DNA from: Chloroflexota bacterium
GTDB lineage: Bacteria > Chloroflexota > Dormibacteria > Dormibacterales > Dormibacteraceae
Assembly (NCBI GenBank): GCA_005880315.1
Contig: VBHB01000169.1
Location: 1-32,442 of the forward strand
DNA: 32,442 nt
Reading direction: 5' to 3'
Shown: one piece after another, positions 1 through 7,258 of the stretch
How the letters are laid out: the number at the start of each line of letters is the position of its first letter
Position numbering within the stretch: the stretch's first letter is position 1
Translations under genes and position numbers: made by a program
The notes under the pieces: model-generated
The model's database searches: none
What the model was told of the DNA's origin: nothing
What the model saw: only the letters and a program-made list of their open reading frames with translations

Positions 1-566
1 AAACGGACGAGAACTCGGCCTGGCGACACAAGGACCTCGAGCAGCGCTACGGCGGAGGGGTGGAGGGTGATCCTTACGAAGCCGAAGCCAAAAAGCGCGG
101 CCTCACCTATGTGTCGCTGGACGGCGAGGTCGGCATCATCGGCAACGGCGCCGGCCTGTGCATGAGCACTCTCGACCTCGTCCAGCGCGCCGGCGGGCGG
201 GCGGCCAACTTCTGCGACATCGGCGGCGGCGCCAAGGCCGAGGTGGTCGAGAACGCGCTCGCTGTGATCCTCATGAACCCCAAGGTCAAGGGCGTGCTCA
301 TCAACGTGTTCGGTGGCATCACGCGCGGTGACGAGGTGGCCAAGGGCATCGTCACCGCCCGCGACCGCCTGCAGATGAAGCTGCCCCTGGTGGTCCGGCT
401 GAGCGGCACACGCGAGGAGGAAGGCCGCGCCATCCTCCACCAGAACGGGATCGAGCCGGGGGCGAACGCGTGGGAGGCCGCGCAGAAGATCGTGGCTTTG
501 ACCAGAGAGCTGGACACCCCTCCGGCGCTTCGCGCCACCTCCCCCCAAGGCGGGGAGGCCAGATGA
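1..566 (+). CDS. sucC: Succinate-CoA ligase (ADP-forming) subunit beta, 3' part
   Basis: This is the C-terminal part of the beta subunit of succinyl-CoA synthetase, which with SucD interconverts succinyl-CoA and succinate with nucleotide phosphorylation in the TCA cycle. The gene enters from the left edge; the readable frame starts at base 3 ([18 protein letters not shown]). The ligase-CoA domain is clear: [12 protein letters not shown], then [21 protein letters not shown] and [14 protein letters not shown]. Family members normally end just after the helix matching [11 protein letters not shown]; here about 17 extra residues ([17 protein letters not shown]) follow, encoded by a double-hairpin repeat. 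The stop TGA overlaps the sucD start as ATGA. Identification is firm; the 5' end lies outside the window. Confidence 0.96.
   Translation, partial: TDENSAWRHKDLEQRYGGGVEGDPYEAEAKKRGLTYVSLDGEVGIIGNGAGLCMSTLDLVQRAGGRAANFCDIGGGAKAEVVENALAVILMNPKVKGVLINVFGGITRGDEVAKGIVTARDRLQMKLPLVVRLSGTREEEGRAILHQNGIEPGANAWEAAQKIVALTRELDTPPALRATSPQGGEAR
515..562 (+). repeat. Double-hairpin repeat, copy 1, in the sucC 3' end
   Basis: Two adjacent hairpins are visible. The first is GGCGC-TTC-GCGCC at 524-536; the second has arms CCTCCCC and GGGGAGG around a 7-nt loop within 537-562. The 26-nt second block matches 6900-6925 at every position except inside the loop, and both blocks follow a 3-nt-loop hairpin and a CCGGC stretch. 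It encodes the extra SucC tail, and its GGGGAGG arm is the Shine-Dalgarno of sucD. The outer boundaries are estimates. Confidence 0.72.
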
Positions 567-1429
567 GCATCCTCCTAGACGCGAACACTCGCGTGATCGT
601 GCAGGGCATCACCGGCCGCGAAGGCACGTTTCACGCCGAGCAGATGCAACAGGTCGGCACCAAAGTCGTCGGCGGCACGAGCCCTGGCAAGGGCGGGACC
701 ACACACGTCGGTGTGCCCGTGTTCAACACGGTCGCCGAAGCCGTCAAGGCCACCGGCGCCAACGCGTCCGGCATCTTCGTCCCGCCGCCGTTTGCCCCCG
801 ACGCGATCATGGAGGCGGCAGCCAACGGCATCGAGCTCATCGTCTGCATCACCGAAGGGATCCCGATCCAGGACATGATCCGGGTCAAGGATTACCTGCG
901 CGGCTATCCACGAGCGCGACTGCTAGGACCCAACTGTCCTGGCTTGATCACGCCCGGTGCGGCGAAGATCGGCATCATCCCCCAGCGCGTCGCCAGCCCA
1001 GGCTCGGTCGGCCTCGTGTCTCGCAGCGGCACCCTGACCTACGAGGTCGGCTCGGCGCTCACCGCGGCGGGCATGGGCCAATCGACGATCGTGGGGATCG
1101 GCGGAGATCCCATACTGGGCCTTACTTTCAAGGATGTCATCGAGCTCTTCGAGAAGGACCCCCAGACCACTCATCTGGTCGTCATCGGCGAGATTGGCGG
1201 CAGCGACGAAGAGCGCGCCGCGGAGCTCCTCGCCAAGGGCAGCAGGTTGAAAACGGTGGCGTTCATATCCGGCCGCACGGCGCCGGAAGGCAAGCGCATG
1301 GGCCACGCCGGCGCAATCATCTCCGGCAATCGAGGGACCGCGAAGAGCAAGGAAGAAGCGTTCAGAGCCGCGGGCGTCGCCGTGGCGGAGACGACCGACG
1401 ACATCGTCGGCCTGCTGCGATCGGCATGA
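563..1429 (+). CDS. sucD: Succinate-CoA ligase subunit alpha
   Basis: Alpha subunit of succinyl-CoA synthetase, carrying the phosphohistidine intermediate. The 288-aa length is normal. The N-terminal CoA-binding Rossmann domain begins [18 protein letters not shown], with the family segments [14 protein letters not shown] and [13 protein letters not shown]. The active-site histidine is His248 in the motif [13 protein letters not shown], close to the E. coli position. I chose ATG 563 because it matches the usual SucD N-terminus and has GGGGAGG about 6 nt upstream; the frame is open further upstream but that part is sucC. It overlaps sucC by four bases (ATGA) and its own stop overlaps the next start the same way, so translation is probably coupled. 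Confidence 0.97.
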   Translation: MSILLDANTRVIVQGITGREGTFHAEQMQQVGTKVVGGTSPGKGGTTHVGVPVFNTVAEAVKATGANASGIFVPPPFAPDAIMEAAANGIELIVCITEGIPIQDMIRVKDYLRGYPRARLLGPNCPGLITPGAAKIGIIPQRVASPGSVGLVSRSGTLTYEVGSALTAAGMGQSTIVGIGGDPILGLTFKDVIELFEKDPQTTHLVVIGEIGGSDEERAAELLAKGSRLKTVAFISGRTAPEGKRMGHAGAIISGNRGTAKSKEEAFRAAGVAVAETTDDIVGLLRSA

Positions 1430-1854
1430 CCTTCCCGATCTCGATCGCGAAGACCCAGGGAGACCAACGTCTCCGCGACCTTGGCATCTTCGGCGGCCTG
1501 GCCCTGTGGCTCGTCTATACCCGCGTCTACTGGGCCATCCACGCCACGCACTTCGTGCTGCCTCCGTGCCCGTTTTACTACCTGACCGGACATCCCTGCC
1601 CCTTCTGCGGCGGCACGCGCTCGTTTGCCTACATGTGGGAGGGCGACATCTCCGATGCGGTCCGTCTGTATCCGCTGGGTCCGGCGATGTTCGCTGGCAC
1701 CATCCTCGGGATGGGCGGCCTCGGCGCGGGCCTCATCACCGGGCGCTCGTGGACTCCGCGGCTGACGCCATTTCAGTGGCGCCTGGTGATCATCGGCGGC
1801 ATCAGCGCCGTCGCGGTGAGCTGGGTGCTCAAGGTGTTCGTCCTCGGGAATTAG
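1426..1854 (+). CDS. DUF2752 membrane protein
   Basis: A 142-aa protein with the DUF2752 signature: [27 protein letters not shown] at about residues 46-72, a CP...GxPCPxCGxTR cysteine cluster followed by a GD and a hydrophobic region. Hydrophobic segments lie near residues 18-35, 85-110 and 115-138, so it is an integral membrane protein. The biochemical role of the family is unknown; the conserved cysteines suggest metal or redox chemistry, but that is inference. The start ATG overlaps the sucD stop by four bases, placing it in the sucCD operon, although a role in succinyl-CoA metabolism is not implied by the sequence. Confidence 0.85.
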   Translation: MTFPISIAKTQGDQRLRDLGIFGGLALWLVYTRVYWAIHATHFVLPPCPFYYLTGHPCPFCGGTRSFAYMWEGDISDAVRLYPLGPAMFAGTILGMGGLGAGLITGRSWTPRLTPFQWRLVIIGGISAVAVSWVLKVFVLGN

Positions 1855-2323
1855 CATCCGGCGTCTTCACGCCGACGACTGGCATGTCTTCCGCGACGTA
1901 CGACTGGCGTCGCTAAAAGACGCCCCCTACGCCTTCGGATCGACGTGGGAGCGTGAGCAGGACCGCCCCGAAGCCGACTGGCGGCATGCGGTGGGATCCA
2001 GGGAACGCTACGTGGCCGAAATGGACGGCCGAGTGGTGGGCACTGCCTCGGGAGGCGAGTCCGGCTATAGCCGAGCCGCTTCCCTGACGTCGTTGTGGGT
2101 GGATCCGTCGGCACGTGGCAAAGGCGTGGGTGATGCACTCATAGCCACTGTGATGGCCTGGGCCAAGGCGGCCGGCAACAACCAGCTGCTCCTTTGGGTC
2201 ACCGAGACCAACGCGCACGCCGAAAAGCTGTATGAGCGCCACGGCTTCCGCCGGACCGGCGCGATCCAGCCCGTGCGGCCCGGCGAGGATCGCCTCGAGT
2301 TCGAAATGTCGGTGCGGATCTAA
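1850..2323 (+). CDS. GNAT family N-acetyltransferase, probable ATT start
   Basis: A GCN5-related N-acetyltransferase of about 157 aa. The acetyl-CoA loop is [17 protein letters not shown] (R/QxxGxG/A type), followed by [23 protein letters not shown], the beta5-alpha4 end of the fold; the substrate is not predictable. The first standard start in frame is GTG 1991, but that would drop the first strand and helix. The frame is open upstream and encodes a good GNAT N-terminus ([30 protein letters not shown]). Between the in-frame stop at 1817 and that segment there is no ATG, GTG, TTG or CTG; ATT 1850, overlapping the DUF2752 stop TAG, would give MSIRRL. The protein is confident, the start is not. 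It ends convergently with a four-base overlap with the next gene. Confidence 0.8.
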   Translation: MSIRRLHADDWHVFRDVRLASLKDAPYAFGSTWEREQDRPEADWRHAVGSRERYVAEMDGRVVGTASGGESGYSRAASLTSLWVDPSARGKGVGDALIATVMAWAKAAGNNQLLLWVTETNAHAEKLYERHGFRRTGAIQPVRPGEDRLEFEMSVRI

Positions 2324-3186
2324 CTCCCGGAGATAGTCTCGATTACGACCGGGTAGACGCGCTCGGTGTTCTGCCGAGGGTTCGCCGGATCGATCAGGTC
2401 GTGAGGCAGATGCTCGGACGCGGGAAATTCGAAAGTGCCTGGTTGAGCACCATGAGCTCGCCATAGATCGACCAGCTGGTATGTAAAACGGTTGTCGAGT
2501 CGGGGCTCGGCCGCATTGGTGATGACGGCGATCGAGCCGGCCTTCGGCGCCGAGGTGCGGGCGGTCTTGAACACACCACCTCCGGCTTCGAACAGCGCGG
2601 CATATGCCCGCGTCGCGAAGCGAGGGTAGCCGTGCGCCGGACCGATGTTGTCCTTCAGCGCGCGGTCCCACCAGATGTAGAAGTTGGGCAGCACGTTCGC
2701 GAGACGTGCCAGGGAGGCCAGACCCCAGCGGGGGATGGGGCGCAGTCCAAACATCGGCGCGATCAACACCGCCCGCTCCACCATCTCGCTCGACTGGGCG
2801 AGATGGGCGGTGAGCACCCCGCCCAGCGACAGCCCAGCCACGGTGAGCCGCTCACCGAGACCGGCTCCCGACTCGCCCGCCCGATTCGCGACCGCGATCA
2901 GGTGCTCTGAGCGCAGCTCGGCGATCGAGGTCGTCAGGCGATCCGAGTAGCCGTGCCGCGGATACCGAGGGATGAGCACGTTCCAGCCCAGCTCGTAGAA
3001 CTGTTTCCCCAGGGCATCGAACTGCTGAGGGCAGTTGGTGAACCCGTGCAGCAAGACGAGCGAGCGCTCGGTTCGGTGCCCATGGGTGTACAGACGCGTG
3101 CGGCAACTGGGATTGACGTTGGGGCCGTCCAGCGCTTTCAAGCTCTCCGCGATCTCGATTCCCGCGTGGTAGGGATCGTCGCTCAT
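2320..3186 (-). CDS. Alpha/beta hydrolase (carboxylesterase or lipase-like)
   Basis: A 288-aa alpha/beta-hydrolase fold protein. LVLLHGFTNCPQQF at residues 43-56 is the HG oxyanion region, GLSLGG at 118-123 carries the nucleophile Ser120, and HLPHDLID near 259-266 holds the probable catalytic His262; Asp231 in AAEPRLDN is a candidate acid. There is no signal peptide, so it is probably cytoplasmic. The fold and the short lid resemble monoacylglycerol lipase or carboxylesterase families; the substrate cannot be read from sequence. It is divergent from the acyl-CoA dehydrogenase at 3213, with 26 bases between the two starts, and converges on the GNAT gene with a CTAA overlap. Confidence 0.88.
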   Translation of the reverse strand: MSDDPYHAGIEIAESLKALDGPNVNPSCRTRLYTHGHRTERSLVLLHGFTNCPQQFDALGKQFYELGWNVLIPRYPRHGYSDRLTTSIAELRSEHLIAVANRAGESGAGLGERLTVAGLSLGGVLTAHLAQSSEMVERAVLIAPMFGLRPIPRWGLASLARLANVLPNFYIWWDRALKDNIGPAHGYPRFATRAYAALFEAGGGVFKTARTSAPKAGSIAVITNAAEPRLDNRFTYQLVDLWRAHGAQPGTFEFPASEHLPHDLIDPANPRQNTERVYPVVIETISGS

Positions 3187-3196
3187 CGCCGTACGG

Positions 3197-3203
3197 GATA
3201 CTA
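3197..3203. promoter_or_regulatory. Shared -10 core between hydrolase and acyl-CoA dehydrogenase
   Basis: In the 26-bp gap, GATACT (3197-3202, plus strand) and TAGTAT (3198-3203, minus strand) overlap, sharing the A and T that matter most in a -10 hexamer. The plus hexamer is 10 nt from GTG 3213 and the minus one 11 nt from ATG 3186, so both transcripts would have nearly no leader. A 5-bp inverted repeat CGGGA/TCCCG (3194-3210) flanks the core. Called by eye; no -35 is evident. Confidence 0.4.
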
Positions 3204-3212
3204 AGTCCCGGT

Positions 3213-4376
3213 GTGGATTTCGAATTAAGCGCGGAGCAGCGCGCCGTCCGCGAGCTGTGCCGCGACTTCGCGAAAGAGGTCGTTGCGCCGGCCGCCGAAG
3301 AGCTCGACCGCGATCACAAGTTCGGCTACGACATCGTGCGGCGGATGGGCGAGCTGGGCCTGTTCGGCCTGCCGTTCTCCGAGGAGTTCGGTGGCGCCGG
3401 CGCCGATTTTCTGTCGCTGTGCCTGGCCATCGAAGAGATCTCGCGCGCTGATGCCGGCGTGGGGATCACGCTCGAGGCGGCCGTGTGCCTCGGCGCTGCG
3501 CCCATTTACGACTTTGGGAGCGTCGCGCAAAAGCAGAAGTGGCTGCCCGACCTGCTCGCGGGCCGCAAGCTGTGGGCGTTCGGGCTCACCGAGCCGGAGG
3601 CCGGCTCCGACGCGGGGGCTACCAAGACTCGCGCCGAGCTGCGCGACGGTCACTGGGTCGTCAACGGCGCCAAGCAGTTCATCACCAACTGCGGCACCGA
3701 GATCTCGGCCGGGGTGACGGTGACGGCGGTGACCGGCAAGAACAAGCGCGGCGGCCCCGAGATCAGCGCGATCATGATTCCGACTGGAACCCCGGGCTAT
3801 CACGTGCTCGAGTCGTACCGAAAGCTTGGCTGGCACTCGTCCGACACGCACCCGCTGAGCTTCGAGAGCTGCGAGGTCCCGGTGGAGAACGTCCTCGGGG
3901 AGCGTGGCGGCGGCTACAGGCAGTTCCTGAACACTCTGATGGGCGGCAGGATCGCGATCGCGGCGCTGTCTGTCGGTGTCGCCCAGGCCTGCCTGGACGC
4001 ATCGCTCGCCTACGCGAAGGAGCGGCGCACGTTCGGCGTCCCGATCTCCAAGCACCAGGCGATCCAGTTCAAGCTCGCCGACATGGCGATGGAGACGGAG
4101 CTGGCGCGCACCATGGTGTATCGCGCCGCCACTGCCTATTCACATGGCGGCGGCAAAGCGACCGACGACGTGCGCATGCTCGCGGCGATGTGCAAGCTCT
4201 ACGCGTCCGAGACATCGAAGCGCGCGGCCGACCAGGCCGTGCAGATCCATGGCGGGTATGGCTTCATGGAGGACTACCCGGTGGCGCGCTACTGGCGCGA
4301 TGTCAAGGTCAACGAGATCGGCGAAGGCACCTCCGAAGTCCAGCGAATGCTGATCGCCCGCCTCCTCGGCGCCTAG
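3213..4376 (+). CDS. Acyl-CoA dehydrogenase (first of three)
   Basis: A 387-aa FAD-dependent acyl-CoA dehydrogenase that introduces a trans-2,3 double bond into acyl-CoA, passing electrons to ETF. The N-terminal helical domain starts MDFELSAEQRAVRELCRDF; the middle beta domain has FGLTEPEAGSDAG and the C-terminal domain has RRTFGVPISKHQAIQFKLADM and QIHGGYGFMEDYPVARYWRD. The catalytic glutamate is expected at Glu371 in IGEGTSEVQR, the short- and branched-chain type position. Length is normal. GTG 3213 is chosen from the family N-terminus. Chain-length specificity is not decided by sequence alone; short or branched acyl-CoA is likely. Its 3' end is 9 bases from the convergent YVTN gene. Confidence 0.95.
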   Translation: MDFELSAEQRAVRELCRDFAKEVVAPAAEELDRDHKFGYDIVRRMGELGLFGLPFSEEFGGAGADFLSLCLAIEEISRADAGVGITLEAAVCLGAAPIYDFGSVAQKQKWLPDLLAGRKLWAFGLTEPEAGSDAGATKTRAELRDGHWVVNGAKQFITNCGTEISAGVTVTAVTGKNKRGGPEISAIMIPTGTPGYHVLESYRKLGWHSSDTHPLSFESCEVPVENVLGERGGGYRQFLNTLMGGRIAIAALSVGVAQACLDASLAYAKERRTFGVPISKHQAIQFKLADMAMETELARTMVYRAATAYSHGGGKATDDVRMLAAMCKLYASETSKRAADQAVQIHGGYGFMEDYPVARYWRDVKVNEIGEGTSEVQRMLIARLLGA

Positions 4377-4385
4377 GTCCTGCCC

Positions 4386-5639
4386 TTAGCGATAGACGCC
4401 GTTATGGCCAAGGCTGTGCAGGCCGACGTTTGGGAAATAGGTCAGGCCGTGGTCTTCTGAGCCGACCGCAATCCTCGCTATGAGCGCGCCGGTGGTCGTG
4501 TCCATCACGTACACCGTCTTGTTGTAGCGTCCCGAGGCCCACAGCTGCGTGCCCGCGGGGTTCAGCTGCAGCATGTCCGGGCTGCCGCCGCCGGGGATGT
4601 GCCACTTCGCTACGACGGTGCGCGTCGCGAAGTCGATCACCGAGATCGAGCCCTCGAGGCGGTTGGAGACATACAGCGACTTCGTGTCGCGTGATACCTG
4701 CAGCCCGTGTGCCCCGCGGCCGGTGGGGATGAACTGGATCTCCTTCATCGCGATCGGATCGACGACTGACACGCCCATGCGGCCCTGGTTGGTGACATAG
4801 AAGACAGTGCCGTCCGGCGACAGCTTGATATCGATGGGCAAGCCGCCGACGCGGACGTAGCCGACGAGGCTCATGTTGATCGTATCGACCTTGGCGACTA
4901 CTCCGGAGTACTCGGTCGAGATCATCAGGTAGCTACCGTCGGCGCTGAAGTCGAGGTGGTCGGCGCCCGGCCACGGGATGGGCACTGCCTTGAGGAGCTT
5001 CCAGCCGTTGTGGGGGTCGCGAAACTCGATGCGCTGTAATCGTTCGACGACGTCGATCGCCTTCATGCCATCGGGTGTGAAGTAGAGGTTGTACGGGAAG
5101 GGGATGCTGATCTTGCCGGTGGGGCGTCCGGTGTGGATGTCGATGACGCTCAGGCTGCTCGACCCCTCGTTGTCGACGTACAGCGCGCTCATGTCCCACG
5201 CCGGCGCGATGTGGTGCGGGATGTTGCCCACCGCGTAGTGGTCGATGACCTTGAACGTGAGTGGGTCGATGACGTCGACCGTGCCCGCCGTGCTGTTGGG
5301 CACGTATACGCGCGGCGGGAGCAAGCACAAAGGACAGGGGACGACGCCAGAGAGTGTGTTCGCATACACATTGACCGCGGAGGTCGGCAGCGGTCCCTGC
5401 TGCACGTCGGGAGCCGGGAGCAGGCGGGCGGGCTCGGTGTCGATCGGGGCCGCCGGCTGCGCCACGCTCGGCGAGTTCCAGACGACCGCAAACACCACTG
5501 CGGCCGGGCTGACGATCACCAGGGCGAACAGAATCGCCGAGGCGATCCGAACCGGCCTGGATCTCACCAGGCCGGCGAATGCGTTACTCGTCAGGGAGAT
5601 CTTCAAGTTTGGGGGCGAGCTCACACACCCACCGCCCAT
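4386..5639 (-). CDS. YVTN-type beta-propeller protein, membrane anchored
   Basis: A protein of up to 417 aa with one N-terminal hydrophobic segment (ASAILFALVIVSPAAVVFAVVW), a Pro-rich linker, then about seven beta-propeller blades of the 40-residue YVTN class: VYVPNSTAGTVDVIDP, ALYVDNEGSSSLSVIDI, VFYVTNQGRMGVSVVDP, LYVSNRLEGSISVIDF and TQLWASGRYNKTVYVMD. It is probably anchored outside the membrane; ligand and role are unknown. A CPLC pair in the linker (GVVPCPLCLLPP) could form a disulfide or bind metal. The start is uncertain: ATG 5639 overlaps the upstream gene by 56 bases, and GTG 5624, TTG 5606 or GTG 5567 are alternatives; the last still keeps the whole membrane segment. Confidence 0.85.
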   Translation of the reverse strand: MGGGCVSSPPNLKISLTSNAFAGLVRSRPVRIASAILFALVIVSPAAVVFAVVWNSPSVAQPAAPIDTEPARLLPAPDVQQGPLPTSAVNVYANTLSGVVPCPLCLLPPRVYVPNSTAGTVDVIDPLTFKVIDHYAVGNIPHHIAPAWDMSALYVDNEGSSSLSVIDIHTGRPTGKISIPFPYNLYFTPDGMKAIDVVERLQRIEFRDPHNGWKLLKAVPIPWPGADHLDFSADGSYLMISTEYSGVVAKVDTINMSLVGYVRVGGLPIDIKLSPDGTVFYVTNQGRMGVSVVDPIAMKEIQFIPTGRGAHGLQVSRDTKSLYVSNRLEGSISVIDFATRTVVAKWHIPGGGSPDMLQLNPAGTQLWASGRYNKTVYVMDTTTGALIARIAVGSEDHGLTYFPNVGLHSLGHNGVYR

Positions 5640-6006
5640 CGTCCAGGCGGCGGATGAAGCGACCGTAGCCCTGGTTGCGTGCGACGTTCAAGAACTGCTC
5701 CTGGGTAATCAACGTCCGCAGCCGGGCCAAGTCCGCATAAGTGCTGTCGCGCATGATCCCGCCGACCACGCCCGCAAGCTCCCTCCACTGGCCTTCCGAA
5801 AGGGGTTCGCCGTAGCCGGCGATGGTCACCAGGAGCGCCGCCGTCGCGCCCGTGATGGTCTCAGGAAGGAGCTTGTCCGACTTGGCGCGGGCGATGATCT
5901 CGCGGCCCGTGCCGATGATGTCGGCGATCCGGTCCCTGCGCACCCCGATGATGTCGCGTCCGCTGCCGACAGTGGTTCCTTCGAGGTATCTGGGTCCTGC
6001 TTCCAT
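5584..6006 (-). CDS. Unrecognised 140-aa protein
   Basis: I do not recognise a family. The 140-aa product starts MEAGPRYLEGTTVGSGRDIIGVRRDRIADIIGTGREIIARA, has a small Ala/Gly/Thr-rich middle (ETITGATAALLVTIAGYGEPLSEGQW) and a charged C-terminus (RRLDDGRWVCELAPKLEDLPDE). No convincing signal peptide or membrane helix is visible; the middle stretch is only weakly hydrophobic. It lies upstream of, and overlaps, the YVTN propeller gene on the same strand, so the two may form an operon. A good -10 (TACAAT, minus strand, 6020-6025) sits 13 nt before ATG 6006. The frame is open throughout with codon use typical of the region, so it is probably real. Confidence 0.68.
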   Translation of the reverse strand: MEAGPRYLEGTTVGSGRDIIGVRRDRIADIIGTGREIIARAKSDKLLPETITGATAALLVTIAGYGEPLSEGQWRELAGVVGGIMRDSTYADLARLRTLITQEQFLNVARNQGYGRFIRRLDDGRWVCELAPKLEDLPDE

Positions 6007-6018
6007 GCCGCAACCGAA

Positions 6019-6025
6019 TATTGTA
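6019..6025. promoter_or_regulatory. Symmetric divergent -10 element TATTGTA
   Basis: An AT-rich island in the divergent gap. On the plus strand TATTGT (6019-6024) precedes GTG 6041 by 16 nt; on the minus strand TACAAT (6020-6025) precedes ATG 6006 by 13 nt. The two hexamers are the same DNA read in opposite directions. It lies downstream of the in-frame ATG at 6005, arguing that the plus-strand gene starts at GTG 6041. An 11-bp inverted repeat TCACTTAGTGA covers 6034-6044. Confidence 0.5.
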
Positions 6026-6040
6026 ATTAGTCGTCACTTA

Positions 6041-7228
6041 GTGAATCTGGACCTCCCTCCTCAGCACGCCGGCTTTCGCGATTCCGTACGAGAGATTGCG
6101 CAGGGCGTGGCCCTGCCTCTGGCGGCTGAGGTCGACCGCGATCACAGGTTCCCCGAGGAAGCTGTCAAGGCGGCGGCCGAGGCGGGGCTGATGGGCGTTC
6201 TCATCCCGCGCGAGTACGGTGGTGCCGGACTCGACGCCCTCGCTTTCATGCTGTGCATCGACGAGCTGGCCCGCGCATGCGCCTCGACCTCGGTCATCGT
6301 CGACGTGCATACCAGCGTCGGCAGCGAGCCGATCCTCCTCTTCGGCTCGGATGAACAGAAGAAACGGTGGCTGCCTCGCATGGCTTCGGGCGAGCTGCTC
6401 GGGGCATTTGCGCTGACCGAGCCGGCGGCGGGGTCCGACGCGGCGTCGCTGCAGACCAGCGCGCGTCGCAATGGCGACGGCTACGTCCTCAACGGCACCA
6501 AGGTCTTCATCACCAACATCGGACACGCCGGCCTCTACATCGTTTTCGCGCGAACGGGTCCTGGGGAGAGGGCGGCCGGGGTGAGCGCCTTCATCGTGCC
6601 CGCGGACTCGCCGGGCGTGAAGGTCGGCCAGGTGTTCAAGAAGATGGGCCTCAACGGGTCGCCGACCGGCGAGCTCGTCCTCGAGGATGTGGCGGTGCCG
6701 ACGGCGAACCGGCTCGGTGGGGAGGGCGAGGGCTTCAGGGTCGCCATGCGCGCGCTCGATTCGGGCCGCATCGGCATCTCGGGCCAGGCCCTGGGGATCG
6801 GCCAGGCGGCGGTCGACGAGGCCACGGCGCTGATGAAACGACGAGCGAAAGAGCAGGTCGCATCGCCCCACCCGGCCGACTCGCTACGCGAGTGGGCCGA
6901 CCTCCCCACATGGTGGGGAGGCCAGGGCGAGGAGTTCTGGCTGGCCGACATGAGCACTCGCACCGAATCCGCCCGCATGCTCGCGTACCACGCAGCGTGG
7001 CTGTGCAGCGCCGGGCGCCCCTTCACTCGCGAAGCCTCGATGGCAAAACTCCACTGCACCGACACCACCATGCAGGTCGCCCTCGATGCGCTACAGCTGG
7101 CCGGCGAGGAGGGCGCGTTGACCGGGAGTCCTTTCGAGCGCCATGTGCGAGACGCCAAGGCGCTTCAGATCTATGAGGGCTCGAACCAGGTCCAACGAGT
7201 CGTCATTGCAAGAGACATCCTTCGATAA
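6041..7228 (+). CDS. Acyl-CoA dehydrogenase (second), with repeat-derived insertion
   Basis: A 395-aa acyl-CoA dehydrogenase: MNLDLPPQHAGFRDSVREIAQ opens the helical domain, FALTEPAAGSDAASLQT marks the flavin/substrate middle domain and IYEGSNQVQRVVIARDIL ends it, with catalytic Glu379 predicted. The usual C-terminal segment RRxQFGxPIxxFQxIQFxLADM is absent: after LMKRR come about 32 residues including VASPHPADSLREWADLPTWWGG, then EEFWLADM. That block is encoded by a double-hairpin repeat (6866-6925). GTG 6041 is preferred over ATG 6005 because the probable -10 lies between them. The altered segment helps bind FAD across the dimer interface in relatives, so activity or oligomer contacts may differ. 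Confidence 0.92.
   Translation: MNLDLPPQHAGFRDSVREIAQGVALPLAAEVDRDHRFPEEAVKAAAEAGLMGVLIPREYGGAGLDALAFMLCIDELARACASTSVIVDVHTSVGSEPILLFGSDEQKKRWLPRMASGELLGAFALTEPAAGSDAASLQTSARRNGDGYVLNGTKVFITNIGHAGLYIVFARTGPGERAAGVSAFIVPADSPGVKVGQVFKKMGLNGSPTGELVLEDVAVPTANRLGGEGEGFRVAMRALDSGRIGISGQALGIGQAAVDEATALMKRRAKEQVASPHPADSLREWADLPTWWGGQGEEFWLADMSTRTESARMLAYHAAWLCSAGRPFTREASMAKLHCTDTTMQVALDALQLAGEEGALTGSPFERHVRDAKALQIYEGSNQVQRVVIARDILR
6866..6925 (+). repeat. Double-hairpin repeat, copy 2, inside an acyl-CoA dehydrogenase gene
   Basis: Hairpin 1 is ACTCGC-TAC-GCGAGT at 6879-6893. Hairpin 2 has arms CCTCCCC and GGGGAGG within 6900-6925, a 26-nt block identical to 537-562 outside the 7-nt loop. The copy keeps the reading frame and adds residues around 276-295 of the enzyme. 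Outer limits are approximate. The resemblance to in-frame palindromic elements known from other bacteria (such as those of Rickettsia) is in behaviour, not in sequence. Confidence 0.72.
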
Positions 7229-7245
7229 GGAATTCGACTTGGGAT

Positions 7246-7251
7246 TAATCT
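7246..7251 (+). promoter_or_regulatory. -10 element TAATCT of a leaderless acyl-CoA dehydrogenase gene
   Basis: TAATCT ends 7 nt before ATG 7259, the distance expected between a -10 hexamer and the transcription start, so the transcript would begin at the start codon. The 30-bp gap after the previous gene is AT-rich for this window, has no Shine-Dalgarno near the ATG, and no clear -35. Confidence 0.45.
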
Positions 7252-7258
7252 CACGCTG

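Noticed and set aside
5990-6007. ATG 6005 as start of the second acyl-CoA dehydrogenase
   Set aside because: It lies upstream of the probable -10 element and adds residues not typical of the family; GTG 6041 fits better.
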